Shown piece after piece: positions 26,383 to 35,927 of a DNA stretch of 64,000 nucleotides. The notes beneath the pieces are model-generated. The model was not told the DNA's origin. It saw nothing but the letters and a program-made list of their open reading frames with translations, and searched no databases. The DNA lies in NCBI RefSeq assembly GCF_022828475.1, contig NZ_CP059557.1, forward strand, positions 2,046,001-2,110,000, written 5' to 3'. A program made the position numbers and the translations under genes. How positions within the stretch are numbered: the first letter of the stretch is position 1; each line of letters starts with the position of its first letter. Source of the DNA: Saccharopolyspora gloriosae. GTDB lineage: Bacteria > Actinomycetota > Actinomycetes > Mycobacteriales > Pseudonocardiaceae.

Positions 26383-26663
26383 GGAGGTTCCTCGTCTGGG
26401 ACGGTTCGAGAACGGGAGGTGCATTGGCGGGACCGCGCCCGGCAGGCCTCGCGGGCCCTGCAGGGCGCGGTTCGGCACGCCGGACAGACTTCGGTTTCTC
26501 GGGCACAGCCGTGTCCACCTCGCCCGGGTAGTGCCCTGCCGCCCGGGGTGTACAGCAAACTTCCGGCAGAGACGGAGCAGGCCACCGGCTCCGCGCAGGG
26601 TGGGAGCGAGCCGGAGATCAAAATAAGCACGCTCGCATCAGCCCGTCGGACAGCGGGCGGGAG
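26383..26663. other. Promoter region of the long minus operon
   Basis: About 280 bp between the methyltransferase start and the 3' end of the MerR gene, both on the minus strand. No hairpin terminator or palindromic operator is obvious. Confidence 0.4.
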
Positions 26664-27137
26664 TCAGCCTTCCGGATGTCCGTCGTAGACGCGGATCTTG
26701 TACTTGGTGGTCTCCAGCGCCAGGCCGAGTTCACGGATCTGTCGCGTGATTCGTTCCTGCTGGGCGAGCATGATGCGGCGGCGTTCCGGGATGGTGCTCG
26801 GGCCCTGCTCGACGAGCAGGATGTAGCGCTTGAGATCGGTCATGGTCATGCCCGACAGGCGCATCCGAGTGAGGAAGACGAGGCGGCGCAGGTCGAACGC
26901 GGAGTACTCGCGGTATCCGGAGGCGTTGCGAGCGGGCCGCACGAGCCCCTCCTGCTCGTAGTACCGGAGGGTGGGCGTAGACAGGCCGACAAGCCGGGCG
27001 GCCTCGGCGACGCTTTTGGGCATCGGCGAGGATTCGATCGTGGCGTCGTCGAGCAGCTCGTGCAGCGCATCGATCGCCGACGAGGATGGCCCGTCGCTGG
27101 CAGCGAGGATGCGTTCGATCAGCGCTTCAGTGGCCAT
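26664..27137 (-). CDS. MerR-family transcriptional regulator
   Basis: A 157-residue regulator. The winged-helix DNA-binding domain starts near residue 40 (SVAEAARLVGLSTPTLRYYEQEGLVRPAR, then GYREYSAFDLRRLVFL). The dimerisation helix follows (RIMLAQQERITRQIRELGLA). About 38 residues precede the MerR domain, an uncommon but known extension. No metal-binding cysteines are present, so a small-molecule or redox-independent ligand is likely. It follows the SDR gene on the same strand with a gap of 19 bases and probably controls it. Confidence 0.92.
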   Translation of the reverse strand: MATEALIERILAASDGPSSSAIDALHELLDDATIESSPMPKSVAEAARLVGLSTPTLRYYEQEGLVRPARNASGYREYSAFDLRRLVFLTRMRLSGMTMTDLKRYILLVEQGPSTIPERRRIMLAQQERITRQIRELGLALETTKYKIRVYDGHPEG

Positions 27138-27156
27138 GGCCCACAGTTTACGGGGA

Positions 27157-28023
27157 TCAGAAGGCGCGCACCGCGGGCTGCATGCCTGGGAAGTCCGCCG
27201 ACTCGCTCGCAGCTGCCCATTTCTCGACGTCGTCGAGCGCACCGCGGTAGACGCGGGTGAGATTGCGAACCGCCTCGGCACCGAGCGGGAGCCGGAGCGG
27301 CGCGTCGGGGGTGTTGAGCATGTCGCGGATCACCTGGGCCGCGCGTGCCGGGTCGCCCTCCTGGATGCCGTCGGCCTCGGCCATGTTCGCGCGCACGGCA
27401 CCGATGGTCTCGTCGTAGATCGAGCTCTGCTGCACCGTGTTGAGCACGTCGGTGGCATTGAATGCGGTGCGGAAGCGACTGGGCTCGACTATGAGGACGC
27501 GGATGCCGAACGGTGCGACCTCGCCCGCGAGCGCCTCCGACCAGCCTTCGAGTGCGAACTTGCCTGCTGAGTAGCTGCCGACGGCGGGGAACGACAGCCG
27601 CCCGCCCTGGCTGCTCATCTGCACGATTGCACCCGTGCGACGCTCCCGCAGGTGGGGCAGCACGGCACGCACATAGGCAGCCGGGCCGAACAGGTGCTGC
27701 TCGAGCATGGTTCGCAGCGCGGCATCCGTGACCTCTTCGGCGGCGCCGACCTGTCCGGCGCCGGCATTGTTGACGAGCACGTCGACGCGTCCGAACACCT
27801 CCAGCGCCCGCTGTACGACCGCGTCCGCTCCGGCTGTGTCGCGCACATCGTGCTCGATGGCGAGCAGCCGGCCCCCGTACCGCGCCTTGAGCTCGTCGAA
27901 CCGGGCGGCCCGTCGCGCGGTCCCGACCACATGCTCGCCGGCGGCGAGTGCCGCCTCGGCGAGCGCCAGGCCGAGGCCCGAACTCGCGCCCGTGATGAGC
28001 CATGTCTGCGTCTCATTCGTCAT
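27157..28023 (-). CDS. Short-chain dehydrogenase/reductase
   Basis: A 288-residue classical SDR. The cofactor motif is TGASSGLG (residues about 11-18), NNAG follows near 89, the active-site Ser in VQMSSQGG and YSAGK supply the Tyr and Lys. The sequence resembles broad oxidoreductases often paired with MerR regulators. Start is the ATG at 28023. It may be a stress or housekeeping SDR rather than part of the pathway, since it forms its own MerR pair. Confidence 0.95.
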   Translation of the reverse strand: MTNETQTWLITGASSGLGLALAEAALAAGEHVVGTARRAARFDELKARYGGRLLAIEHDVRDTAGADAVVQRALEVFGRVDVLVNNAGAGQVGAAEEVTDAALRTMLEQHLFGPAAYVRAVLPHLRERRTGAIVQMSSQGGRLSFPAVGSYSAGKFALEGWSEALAGEVAPFGIRVLIVEPSRFRTAFNATDVLNTVQQSSIYDETIGAVRANMAEADGIQEGDPARAAQVIRDMLNTPDAPLRLPLGAEAVRNLTRVYRGALDDVEKWAAASESADFPGMQPAVRAF

Positions 28024-28658
28024 GGCCCCGACGCTAAAGCTTCGAGCGCGCTTGAAGGCAAGCCGCACTCAGGATCGGGAGGCGACGAGCGGTCCGGCCA
28101 GCTTGATGCAATGCTCGCCGATCTCGGTCTCGGCGCGGTGCACGCCGGGGGACGAGGGGAGGTTGCGCGCACGTCGTGCGGCTCGGGAACCAACGGTACG
28201 GCGACCCGACACGGCGATGGACCAAGAAAACACCGCGGTCCGGTACCACGACGACACGGGCGGCCAGCCGCGCAGCACTGAGTTCTCCGCACGTCCAGCG
28301 ATTGCGATGAGCAGGGTGGATGGGGTGAGCGCTGCGAGTTCGACCGACCGGTCGCGCCGTGGAGATCCCTGCTCGGCAGGATATTCTCGCGATGAACTGC
28401 GCAGGGAATCGATGAAGGCGTCGGAATTTGTTCTGTGGTTCGTTCGGATGATTTAGATATACGGATCCCTCCTCGCGGGTAAACCGATCCTTGGGAGTGT
28501 TTCCCAGTCATGGTGGCGGGACCACTACCCATCGAAAACTGCCTGGTAGTCGCCCCCATGGTGTTGGGAATAACCGGATGAATCCACCCCCGCAGCAGAG
28601 CGCGGCGTCGGGTAACTTGCGCTTATCCGGCCCCCGTATTTCCTTGAGGAGTAGATAC
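28024..28658. other. Divergent intergenic region with operator C
   Basis: About 635 bp between the SDR (minus) and the acyltransferase (plus). Apart from the palindrome at 28512-28529 I see no gene; frames here are shadows. It should hold promoters for both directions. Confidence 0.5.
28512..28529. promoter_or_regulatory. 18-bp palindromic operator, site C
   Basis: GGTGGCGGGACCACTACC has the same 5-8-5 layout as sites A, B and D, with four of five arm pairs matching. It lies 129 bases before the GTG start of the acyltransferase gene. Confidence 0.5.
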
Positions 28659-29864
28659 GTGTCGACAGATAGAATGAGTGCGACGGGGCGCTCCCGGGTC
28701 ACTCGCCTCAACACGCTCACCGGGCTGCGTTTTCCCGCCGCTTTCGTGGTGTTTCTCTACCACGCGGCGCTGCTCGGTTTCTTGGGCGTGCCCTGGCTCA
28801 GCCCCGAGAACGTGCACGACTACTACCGTTCCGTACACCACGCCGGCGCCCTTGGTGTCAGCTTCTTCTTCGTGCTCAGCGGCTTCGTGCTGACCTGGTC
28901 GGCTCGGGACACGGACATCGCGCGGCGCTTCTGGCGCCGCCGGTTCCTCAAGATCGTCCCCAACTACCTGGTGGTCTGGGCGCTGGCCATGGTGGTCTTC
29001 GCGGCACCCGTCACCGACATGAAGATCGGGCTGCTCAACCTCTTCATGCTCCAGGTGTACTACCCGGACTTCTCCATCAACTTCGGTGTGAACCCGGCGG
29101 GTTGGTCCCTGGCCGTCGAGGCGATCTTCTACCTGTCCTTCCCGCTCCTGCTCCGCCTGATCAAGAAGGTACCGGCCAACCGGATCAATCTCTGGGTCGC
29201 GATCGTCGTTCTCGGCATCATCGTTACGCCGTTCCTGTCCACCCATCTCGTCCCGGCCGGTTCCGTGTTCATGCCCATGGAACCCGAGACCTCGGTGAAC
29301 CAGTACTTCTTCTCGTACATCCTGCCGTTCCCACGGGTCCTGGACTTCGCGCTCGGCATCCTGGTAGCCCGCTCGGTGATGTCGGGGCGCTGGCGCAACA
29401 TCGGTATGGTCTGGGCTGGCGCACTGCTCATCTCCAGCTATGCGCTCGGCTACTTCGTGCCGTACATCTACTCGTCGCGCGTCGTCTGCATCATCCCGGC
29501 CGCCGTCCTCATCGCGGCCGGCGCCATCGCGGACGACGAGGGCCGCTTCACCGTCTTCCGCAACAAGGTGACGGTCTGGCTCGGCGACATCTCCTTCGCC
29601 TTCTATCTCGTGCACTTCACCGTGCTGGAAGGTGTATGGATGCTGCTTGGTAGCAAGACGTACACCGCACCACAAGCGGCGGCCATGATGCTGCTCGGCC
29701 TCGGCGTGTCGATCCTCGCGTCCTGGGCGCTGTACGCCCTGATCGAGCGTCCCATCACCCGGCGCTGGTCCAACCCGAGAAAGAGGCCGGCGCTTGCCCA
29801 GCAGGAGGTGGTTCCCAGGGAGTCCCGGCCGCTCGCCGCCGGGCGGGCCGACGAGGAGCGCTGA
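28659..29864 (+). CDS. Membrane acyltransferase 3 family protein
   Basis: A 401-residue integral membrane O-acyltransferase (acyltransferase-3/OafA type). The catalytic-site region LTGLRFPAAFVVFLYHAAL carries the conserved Arg and His. SFFFVLSGFVLTWSARDTDI and FWRRRFLKIVPNYLVVW follow. GWSLAVEAIFYLSFPLLL is the conserved W-S-L-x-x-E motif, and about ten hydrophobic helices are visible. The start is GTG 28659 with AGGAG eight bases upstream. It could acylate the island's product at the membrane. Transcribed alone, downstream of operator C. Confidence 0.93.
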   Translation: MSTDRMSATGRSRVTRLNTLTGLRFPAAFVVFLYHAALLGFLGVPWLSPENVHDYYRSVHHAGALGVSFFFVLSGFVLTWSARDTDIARRFWRRRFLKIVPNYLVVWALAMVVFAAPVTDMKIGLLNLFMLQVYYPDFSINFGVNPAGWSLAVEAIFYLSFPLLLRLIKKVPANRINLWVAIVVLGIIVTPFLSTHLVPAGSVFMPMEPETSVNQYFFSYILPFPRVLDFALGILVARSVMSGRWRNIGMVWAGALLISSYALGYFVPYIYSSRVVCIIPAAVLIAAGAIADDEGRFTVFRNKVTVWLGDISFAFYLVHFTVLEGVWMLLGSKTYTAPQAAAMMLLGLGVSILASWALYALIERPITRRWSNPRKRPALAQQEVVPRESRPLAAGRADEER

Positions 29865-29893
29865 CCGCCGCGCCGAATAGGTGAGGCGGTCAC

Positions 29894-29944
29894 GCGACGA
29901 CCGCCTGTCCCATCCGGCTCCGGCCGGTCAGGACAGGCGGTCGC
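29894..29944. terminator. Terminator hairpin after the acyltransferase gene
   Basis: GACCGCCTGTCC pairs with GGACAGGCGGTC around a 20-base loop that can itself fold. It lies between the convergent acyltransferase and reductase genes and should stop both. Confidence 0.75.
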
Positions 29945-30010
29945 TTCGTCTATTTAGACGACGCGCGACGACGTGTACGCCCGGGGACGCAGCCGCCGTC
30001 GTACGACGCT

Positions 30011-30676
30011 TCAGCCGCCGATGCCCGCGGCCCTCCGTAATAGGCCGGCCGCCGTCGAGAAGTATCCGAAAAGCGCGCCACCGGGCTCTAACGCCGCGGA
30101 CTCGTCCAGACATCCGAGCCCTACCGGGACGAAGCCCGCGTCGTGTACGAGGCGTTTCGTGATCCGCAGTGCGTCCGCGTCGTCCGCGGCGACCGCCATT
30201 CCCCAGAAATGCCGCTGCCGCGTCCCGCGCGGCCACAGGAGCTCGTCCGGGAAGTGGCAGAACGCCCGCGTCACCGAACTGTCCGGCAGCCGCTTCGCCG
30301 ACCAGCTGCCCTGGGTCAGGCCTGCGTCCAGCTCGGACACGAACAGACCGTCCGCCGAGACCCCGATCGGGCTCGTCGCGTCGATCACTGTCTTCCCGGT
30401 CAGGCGGTCGGCTACCTGCTCCAGCAACTCCTCAAGATTCGGACGTGGCACCGAAAGCAACACCACGTCACTTGCGTCCACCGAGTCCGGGTAGGTGGCC
30501 GCCCGCGCTCGCTCGCCCGACTCCTCGACGAGGGCGCTGAGCCGGCCCGGAGTCCGGGAACCGAAGGTCACGGTGTGACCGGCGGCCAGCCAATGGCGCC
30601 CCAGGGGGAGGCCGATGTTGCCCGCACCGAGGACGGCGATGCGCAGCGGGGTGGAATCGGCCTTGGATTCGAGCAT
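30011..30676 (-). CDS. NADP/F420-type reductase (NADPH-dependent F420 reductase-like)
   Basis: A 221-residue Rossmann protein: IAVLGAGNIGLPLGRHWLAAGHTVTFGSRTP at the N-terminus binds NADP, followed by DVVLLSVPRPNLEELLEQ and TVIDATSPIG. The arrangement is that of F420-dependent NADP oxidoreductases, but a pathway-specific dehydrogenase is possible. AAGGAG precedes ATG 30676. It lies about 100 bases after the KAS III gene on the same strand and probably shares its transcript. Confidence 0.85.
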   Translation of the reverse strand: MLESKADSTPLRIAVLGAGNIGLPLGRHWLAAGHTVTFGSRTPGRLSALVEESGERARAATYPDSVDASDVVLLSVPRPNLEELLEQVADRLTGKTVIDATSPIGVSADGLFVSELDAGLTQGSWSAKRLPDSSVTRAFCHFPDELLWPRGTRQRHFWGMAVAADDADALRITKRLVHDAGFVPVGLGCLDESAALEPGGALFGYFSTAAGLLRRAAGIGG

Positions 30677-30777
30677 CGTCAGGCTCCTTGGTCGCTGTGA
30701 TCGATCATGGCGGACAACCGCCGGACACGGATGGCGGCCGTAGGTCTCCCCGCTCCGGTGGCCGCCCCGGTGAATCG

Positions 30778-31788
30778 CTAGCCGGTCACGATCTCCGGCC
30801 ACACCAGGGCGGTGGAACCCCAGGCCAAGCCGCCTCCGAAAGCGCTCATCAACACGCGGTCGCCGGGCGTCAGCAGGCCCCCGGAAACGGCGTCGCCGAG
30901 CGCCAGCGGGATGGAGGCCGCCGATGTGTTGCCGACGCGGTCGAGGTTGACGACTGTTCGGTCGCGGGCCATGCCGAGCTGGTCGGCGACGGCGTGCAGG
31001 ATCCGGACGTTCGCCTGGTGGCCGACGAACCAGTCCACCGACTCTGGGGCCCAACCGGCGCGATCGAGCATGGCCTGGGACGAGGCCGCCATGCGTGTCA
31101 CGGCGTGCCGGAAGACCGGTTTGCCGTCCATGTGGAAGTACGTCTCGGTAGGGCGGGTGCCGGACGCGGCGACCGCACCGGCGGGCTGCCGTGAGCCGCC
31201 GGCCGGGACGATGATGAGGTCCTTGAGCGAGCCGTCGCTCCCCAGGTCGTGTCCGAGCAGCGCGCCCGGCTCGGACGGTTCCCCGGTCCGCAGCACAACG
31301 GCCCCGGCTCCGTCACCGAAGATCACCGAGGTGGTGCGGTCCTCGGGGTTGAGGATCGTGGAGTAGGTTTCCGCCCCGATGACCAGCACGCGCTCGGCGA
31401 TCCCGGCGGCGATGGCGCCCGCCGCGGACGCCATCGCGTAGACGAATCCGCTGCACACGGCGGCGATGTCGTACGCGGCGACCGAGTCCAGGCCCAGCCG
31501 GTGGGCGACATCGGGAGCGGTCGCCGGGCAGGGGTGATCAGGCGTGGCCGTGGCGATGACGACTAGATCGACATCGCCGGAGCCAGCCGACTTCAGCGCC
31601 CGCCCGCCCGCCTCGACTGCCAAATCACCTGTAGCGGTGCCGGGCTCGGCCCAGTGGCGCTGAGTAATGCCCGTGCGTGAGCGGATCCATTCGTCGGAGG
31701 TATCCATGGCTCGGGAGAGATCGTTGTTCGTGACGACGCGGGGCGGCACGTATGTTCCGAGCCCGGCGAGGACCGCAGCCCTGCTCAT
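30778..31788 (-). CDS. 3-oxoacyl-ACP synthase III (KAS III/FabH-like)
   Basis: A complete KAS III of 336 residues with the catalytic triad Cys112 (AAVCSGFVYA), His257 (GHQANVRI) and Asn287 (GNTSAASIP). TGITQRHWAEPG and FGDGAGAVVL are also typical. GGAGG precedes ATG 31788. In a cluster with a free ACP but no other ketosynthase, it could start a short acyl chain, or act as an acyltransferase like other KAS III homologues in biosynthetic clusters. Operator D lies about 285 bases upstream. Confidence 0.95.
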   Translation of the reverse strand: MSRAAVLAGLGTYVPPRVVTNNDLSRAMDTSDEWIRSRTGITQRHWAEPGTATGDLAVEAGGRALKSAGSGDVDLVVIATATPDHPCPATAPDVAHRLGLDSVAAYDIAAVCSGFVYAMASAAGAIAAGIAERVLVIGAETYSTILNPEDRTTSVIFGDGAGAVVLRTGEPSEPGALLGHDLGSDGSLKDLIIVPAGGSRQPAGAVAASGTRPTETYFHMDGKPVFRHAVTRMAASSQAMLDRAGWAPESVDWFVGHQANVRILHAVADQLGMARDRTVVNLDRVGNTSAASIPLALGDAVSGGLLTPGDRVLMSAFGGGLAWGSTALVWPEIVTG

Positions 31789-32072
31789 ACCGCAACCTCC
31801 TTCACCAAGAGTCCTTCTTGCACGAGAAGTCCGTGGGACAGTGCGAATACCAAGGGGGCCTCCCTGATTACCGGTGCCGGATGTCGTGGCCGGGCCCTTC
31901 GGAAGGTGCCGCCCCTCCGGCCGGGGGGCGGGGAGCGACGGCACACGTGGCCGAGTACGTGGGGACGGCGCGGACGCGGCGCCATCGCGAAGACGTACCA
32001 AGGCGTACGACGATTATCGGGCAGCCGGACACCGCCCTGCCAGACCTTACCGACGCTGTGACTGGCCCCGAT

Positions 32073-32090
32073 GGTGGCGGGAACACCACC
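32073..32090. promoter_or_regulatory. 18-bp palindromic operator, site D
   Basis: GGTGGCGGGAACACCACC has perfect 5-base arms and the same 8-base spacing as site A. It lies between the 3' end of the regulator at 32133 and the KAS III start at 31788. Confidence 0.58.
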
Positions 32091-32132
32091 TTCCCGGGGC
32101 TGGACGAAACTCTATCCGGGGAAACGCTACTT

Positions 32133-32954
32133 TCAGGCCGGACGCGGACCGGTGACTCCCGGCGGCAGATACATCAGCAGCCGGACGGAGAAGGCGTCGT
32201 CGAGATCCATCCCGTACAGCGCGAAGGGGACGGGACCCTTGTCGGGATGGTCCAGCTCGACGGTCGTGGGCACGAACTCCTCGACCTCATGACGGCCCCA
32301 CATCTCCGCGAAGCACGCGCTGTCGGCAGAGAGCCGGTCGACCATCTGCTCGTATCTCGGATCGTCGGCGAAGTAGGACATCTGGAGGCGGAAGCGGGCG
32401 GTCATCTGGCGGGCCACCTCGGGCAGATTGACGTACTGGCGTCCGTGGGATTCCGTGAACAGACCGATCAGGAAGTTCTCGTTGCCGTCCTGACCAAGGT
32501 GAAGCATTCTGGCAGCTTGTTCGTTGGCCGCGAGGACGTCCCAGTACCGGTCGATGACGCACGCTGGCCCCGATGCCTGGGCGTCGACCACCCGCTGGAG
32601 GACCTCGGTGTCCGACGGGTCCGTACCTGGCGTCGGCAGCGGGGGATTGGCGCCGGCGAGCCGGTAAAGGTGGACGCGCTCGCGCTCGGTGAGGCGTAAC
32701 GCGCGGCTGGTCGCGTCCAGAATCCCGTCCGAGACGTTGATGGGGCGGCCCTGCTCCAGCCACGCGTACCAGGATGCGCTCACCCCGGCCAAAATCGCGA
32801 CCTCCTCCCGACGCAGGCCCACCCGGGTGCGACCGTTGGCCGATGCCATTCCGACATCGGCGGGGGAGAGCGCGGCACGGCGGCTGCGCAGAAAGTTCGT
32901 GAGCTCATGGCGTCGCTTCTTTTTGCTGCTGATTCGGGAGGTCGCGCTGTCCAT
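32133..32954 (-). CDS. XRE-family regulator with MmyB-like ligand-binding domain (1)
   Basis: About 273 residues. The N-terminal HTH has the family pattern LTNFLRSRRAALSPADVGM, GLRREEVAILAGVSASWYAWLEQGR and LRLTERERVHLYRLAG. The C-terminal half is the MmyB-like PAS-type domain (ACVIDRYWDVLAANEQAARML, then MTARFRLQM). MmyB relatives act in antibiotic clusters such as methylenomycin. Start ATG 32954 is chosen by alignment with the paralogue at 35103; 32981 is possible. It is one of two paralogous regulators in the island and a candidate binder of the 18-bp palindromes. Confidence 0.9.
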   Translation of the reverse strand: MDSATSRISSKKKRRHELTNFLRSRRAALSPADVGMASANGRTRVGLRREEVAILAGVSASWYAWLEQGRPINVSDGILDATSRALRLTERERVHLYRLAGANPPLPTPGTDPSDTEVLQRVVDAQASGPACVIDRYWDVLAANEQAARMLHLGQDGNENFLIGLFTESHGRQYVNLPEVARQMTARFRLQMSYFADDPRYEQMVDRLSADSACFAEMWGRHEVEEFVPTTVELDHPDKGPVPFALYGMDLDDAFSVRLLMYLPPGVTGPRPA

Positions 32955-33095
32955 GACAACCGAATGTAATTCGACTAGCACCCAATGTCAGTATCGAGAA
33001 TCACGCTGCAGACTGTTCGCGGAATGGTGTACCGCGCAAGGCGCTCGCTAACGAACGGCGGCCAACCAGTCCCGGAACATCCTGAGCTCAGCGCG

Positions 33096-33911
33096 TTACC
33101 GCCGGGTGAACGGCACCGCCCTCAGTGCCCGCGTCAACTCCCCGAAGAACAGCTCCTTGTGCTCCTTGTGGAAGAAGTGGCCCCCGGGCATGACACGCAG
33201 CGAGAAGGGTCCCGCGGCATGGCGGTTCCAGGCTGCCGCGTGAGCGGCGGGAACCAGCGGGTCGTCGCTGCCGTGGAACACGTGGATCGGACAAGGTAGC
33301 GGCCGGTGCTCCTTTGCAGGGTACCGGTAGGTGGCGCTGACCAGCAGATCCTGACGGAGTCGGTCCGCCACGGCTCGCATCCGCCGGGGGTTCTCCCGCA
33401 ACAGCCGGCCGGCTCCGCCCAGGCCCAACAGCAACTCAAGCGCGGCGGTGTCCGACAGGTCCGCGGTCAGGGCTGGTGGGGGCGGCAGATGTGGTGCGCG
33501 GTGAGCCCCGATCACGAAGCAGGCGGGCGGTCGACGGCCGGCGGCGAGGCGCCGCTGGGCCACCCCGTAGGCGACCAGCGAACCCATGCTGTGGCCGTAG
33601 AAGGCGTAGGGCTCGTCGAGGACTGGAGCAAGCCGTTGTGCCACTTCTCGGACCAAGTCGGCCATCGTGCTGACGGATCCGGAGGGGCCCGGTACGGACA
33701 CCGAACGCGGGGGCAGGGGCACCGGCACCACTTCGATCTCGCGCCGGAGCCAGCGTCCCCAGCCCGCGAAGGACCAGGCGCTGCCACCCGCATGGTGAAA
33801 GCAGAACAGGCGCAGCGGGGCGGTCTCGCCGCGCACTACGACACGCTGGGCCATACCCGCGGTCGCGCGGCTCGCCGTGTCTTCCGTGATGTACCGCGTC
33901 GTGTGGACCAT
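33096..33911 (-). CDS. Type II thioesterase
   Basis: About 271 residues of the GrsT/type II thioesterase family. LRLFCFHHAGGSAWSFAGW is the N-terminal signature, YGHSMGSLVAYG carries Ser108, CPIHVFHGSDDPLVP the Asp and GGHFFHKEH the His. Such enzymes clear stalled acyl groups from carrier proteins; here the only carrier is the ACP at 37080. Start sites at 33911 and 33953 are both possible; neither has a strong ribosome site. Confidence 0.92.
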   Translation of the reverse strand: MVHTTRYITEDTASRATAGMAQRVVVRGETAPLRLFCFHHAGGSAWSFAGWGRWLRREIEVVPVPLPPRSVSVPGPSGSVSTMADLVREVAQRLAPVLDEPYAFYGHSMGSLVAYGVAQRRLAAGRRPPACFVIGAHRAPHLPPPPALTADLSDTAALELLLGLGGAGRLLRENPRRMRAVADRLRQDLLVSATYRYPAKEHRPLPCPIHVFHGSDDPLVPAAHAAAWNRHAAGPFSLRVMPGGHFFHKEHKELFFGELTRALRAVPFTRR

Positions 33912-34074
33912 GGCCACCAGTCTCCCGCCGACGCCAGAAGGGAGGGAGTGCATGTCCAGGCGGGTGGTGCCACCACCAGTGGTTCCGGTACTGGGTCCAT
34001 CACACCGGACGGCGATTGTTGCAAATCGCCGTCCGGCTTGACCGCGTTTATTTATCCTGGCGATGTGGATCACG

Positions 34075-34976
34075 CTGCCTTCGACGATCGGTGGACGCTC
34101 GGTGTCGTGGGCCCATTCGGCCCGGCAGTGCCATTTTTGGTGCAACCGGGAGAACAGCGCACCCGGACACTGCCGTACCGGGCGTGTGTCGTGATGTGTT
34201 CGCACTCGGGTGCGGGATGCGTGTCGGGATTGAGCAGGGTGAACTTGGGTCCGTGCCGGGGAAGGCGGCCTCGCCGACCAGGGGGCGGAGCTGGTGGTGG
34301 GCCGTAGAACACGCGGTTGGAGCGCACCCGTCCGACCAGTTCGACGGGATGGCCGGCCAGCAGCCGGCACAGGCGGGTCAGCTCATATCCGGCATCGAGC
34401 ACGACCAGCACCGGTAGATCATTCGGGCCGCGCTGCCCGGACCGGTCGAGCCGGTCGAGCAGATCGATGATCTGACCGGCGGTGACCACGGTCGGATCAT
34501 TGTGCGGGCCGATCCGTACCGCATCCAATGGCGCCGTCCAGGACGGCCGGCCCGTATCCAACGCGGCCGCAATCGAATACGGCCACCCCGGAATGGTCTG
34601 CCGCACGCCGCCACACTGGCACGGCCGGTGACAGTGCAAACCGTTCGGGCGAGCACTCGGCGTCCGGGCGCGGCCAGGACGTCACATCGATCGCGATCAC
34701 CAGCCGACCCGCTCGACGCGGCAGCTCTCGCGCGGCCAGAGCTCTGCACAGCCGCTCGGGCTCCAGTCGACCACACGCCAACCCGTCCTACAGAGCCCCA
34801 TGGCCACGGCGATGCGGACCCGCCAACGACAGTTCCGGCAACGACGTCACCGGCCCCTCACCGCACAGCACCGCATCGGTGAGTTCGGCCAACACATCCG
34901 TCCGCGCGGCCAGACACCCGTACAACTCACGCCGGAAATCCCGCAGTCGCCCTAACGTCCCAGCCTGGATTGGCAT
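34075..34976 (-). pseudogene. DDE transposase remnant (IS701/NF041680-like)
   Basis: Fragments in shifted frames read GTLGRLRDFRRELYGCLAAR, FGALYDGLACGRLEPERLCR-like text, WPYSIAAALDTGRPSWTAPLD, VLVVLDAGYELTRLCRLLAG and VFYGPPPAPPPGRRGRLPRHG. These follow the order of this transposase family. At least two frameshifts are needed and the C-terminus is lost near 34075. No inverted repeats were identified. Confidence 0.75.
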
Positions 34977-35102
34977 ATACCACTAATCGCCGCAGTCCTT
35001 GCGTTGATCTTCCAAAACGAGTTGACGTGCCCTTCCATTGCATTCAAACTCGTATTGAGTTCCATTCTGGGGCGCATGGAATCAAGAAGAGGGGTCCTAT
35101 AC

Positions 35103-35927
35103 ATGCAGGCAACTGCACTTTCCAGAAAATCCGGACATTTACGGCGGGCGAATCTGCGGCATTTCTTACGGAAGCGCCGGGAGAGGATAACGCCCGAAGA
35201 AGTCGGTCTGGTGAACGTCGAGCGACGGCGCACCCCCGGACTGCGCCGGGAGGAGGTCGCGGCGCTCGCCGGTGTCGGAGTGTCCTGGTATACTTGGCTG
35301 GAACAGGGCCGGGACATCAATGTCTCCGAAGAAGTCGTGCGCGCCATCAGCAACACCTTGCGGTTGGATGGCTGTGAGCGCCGGTATTTCTTCCGGCTGG
35401 CCGGACTCAACCCGCCTCGGCGCACTGGCGGGGAACGCCGGGGCGGAGTGCTCCCGCACGTGCGTGCGCTCGTCGAGGGCTGGTCCTCCAGTCCGGCATA
35501 CCTCACCGATCGGTACGGGCGTATCGAACTGGCCAACGGGTCCGCCCGCTCGCTGTTCCGTCTCAACGCGAGCGGGGACAACTGCCTGGAGAAGTTCTTC
35601 ACCGACGCTGACACTCGGGCGAAGTATCCCGACACCGAAATAGTGGCTCGGGGTCTGGTCGCTGACTTCCGGGCACAGTCGGCCCGGTTCCCGGACGATC
35701 CGGAATTCGGCAAGATTGCGGAACGGCTGTGCCGGGCGAGTCCGAATTTCGCCGAGTTGTGGAACCAGCACGAGGTCGACGACCCGTATCAGAGCGTGCG
35801 TAAATTCGCCCATCCGCGCGCCGGAGTGATGATCTTCGACCGAGTGCTGATGCGAATACCTGAGTGCCCCGATTATTTACTGACCGTTTACATAGCCCGG
35901 TCCAGTCCGGCGCCGTTGCGGCCATAA
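35103..35927 (+). CDS. XRE-family regulator with MmyB-like ligand-binding domain (2)
   Basis: About 274 residues, clearly paralogous to the regulator at 32133-32954. The HTH reads LRHFLRKRRERITPEEVGLV, then GLRREEVAALAGVGVSWYTWLEQGR, and the MmyB-like domain contains PAYLTDRYGRIELANGSARSLF. ATG 35103 has AGAGGGG eight bases upstream; ATG 35076 is possible. The stop codon TAA is the left target duplication of the adjacent IS5 element, yet the coding frame is untouched. Likely pathway-specific. Confidence 0.9.
   Translation: MQATALSRKSGHLRRANLRHFLRKRRERITPEEVGLVNVERRRTPGLRREEVAALAGVGVSWYTWLEQGRDINVSEEVVRAISNTLRLDGCERRYFFRLAGLNPPRRTGGERRGGVLPHVRALVEGWSSSPAYLTDRYGRIELANGSARSLFRLNASGDNCLEKFFTDADTRAKYPDTEIVARGLVADFRAQSARFPDDPEFGKIAERLCRASPNFAELWNQHEVDDPYQSVRKFAHPRAGVMIFDRVLMRIPECPDYLLTVYIARSSPAPLRP

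Noticed and set aside
24107-26518. An 803-codon frame ending with the FAD oxidoreductase
   Set aside because: The part before 25525 overlaps the methyltransferase in another frame; the FAD-binding motif starts at 25525.
28623-29675. Minus-strand 350-aa ORF rich in Asp/Glu/His
   Set aside because: Antisense shadow of the acyltransferase gene.
34502-34986. Plus-strand ORFs of 126 and 152 aa
   Set aside because: They are antisense to the transposase remnant at 34075-34976.
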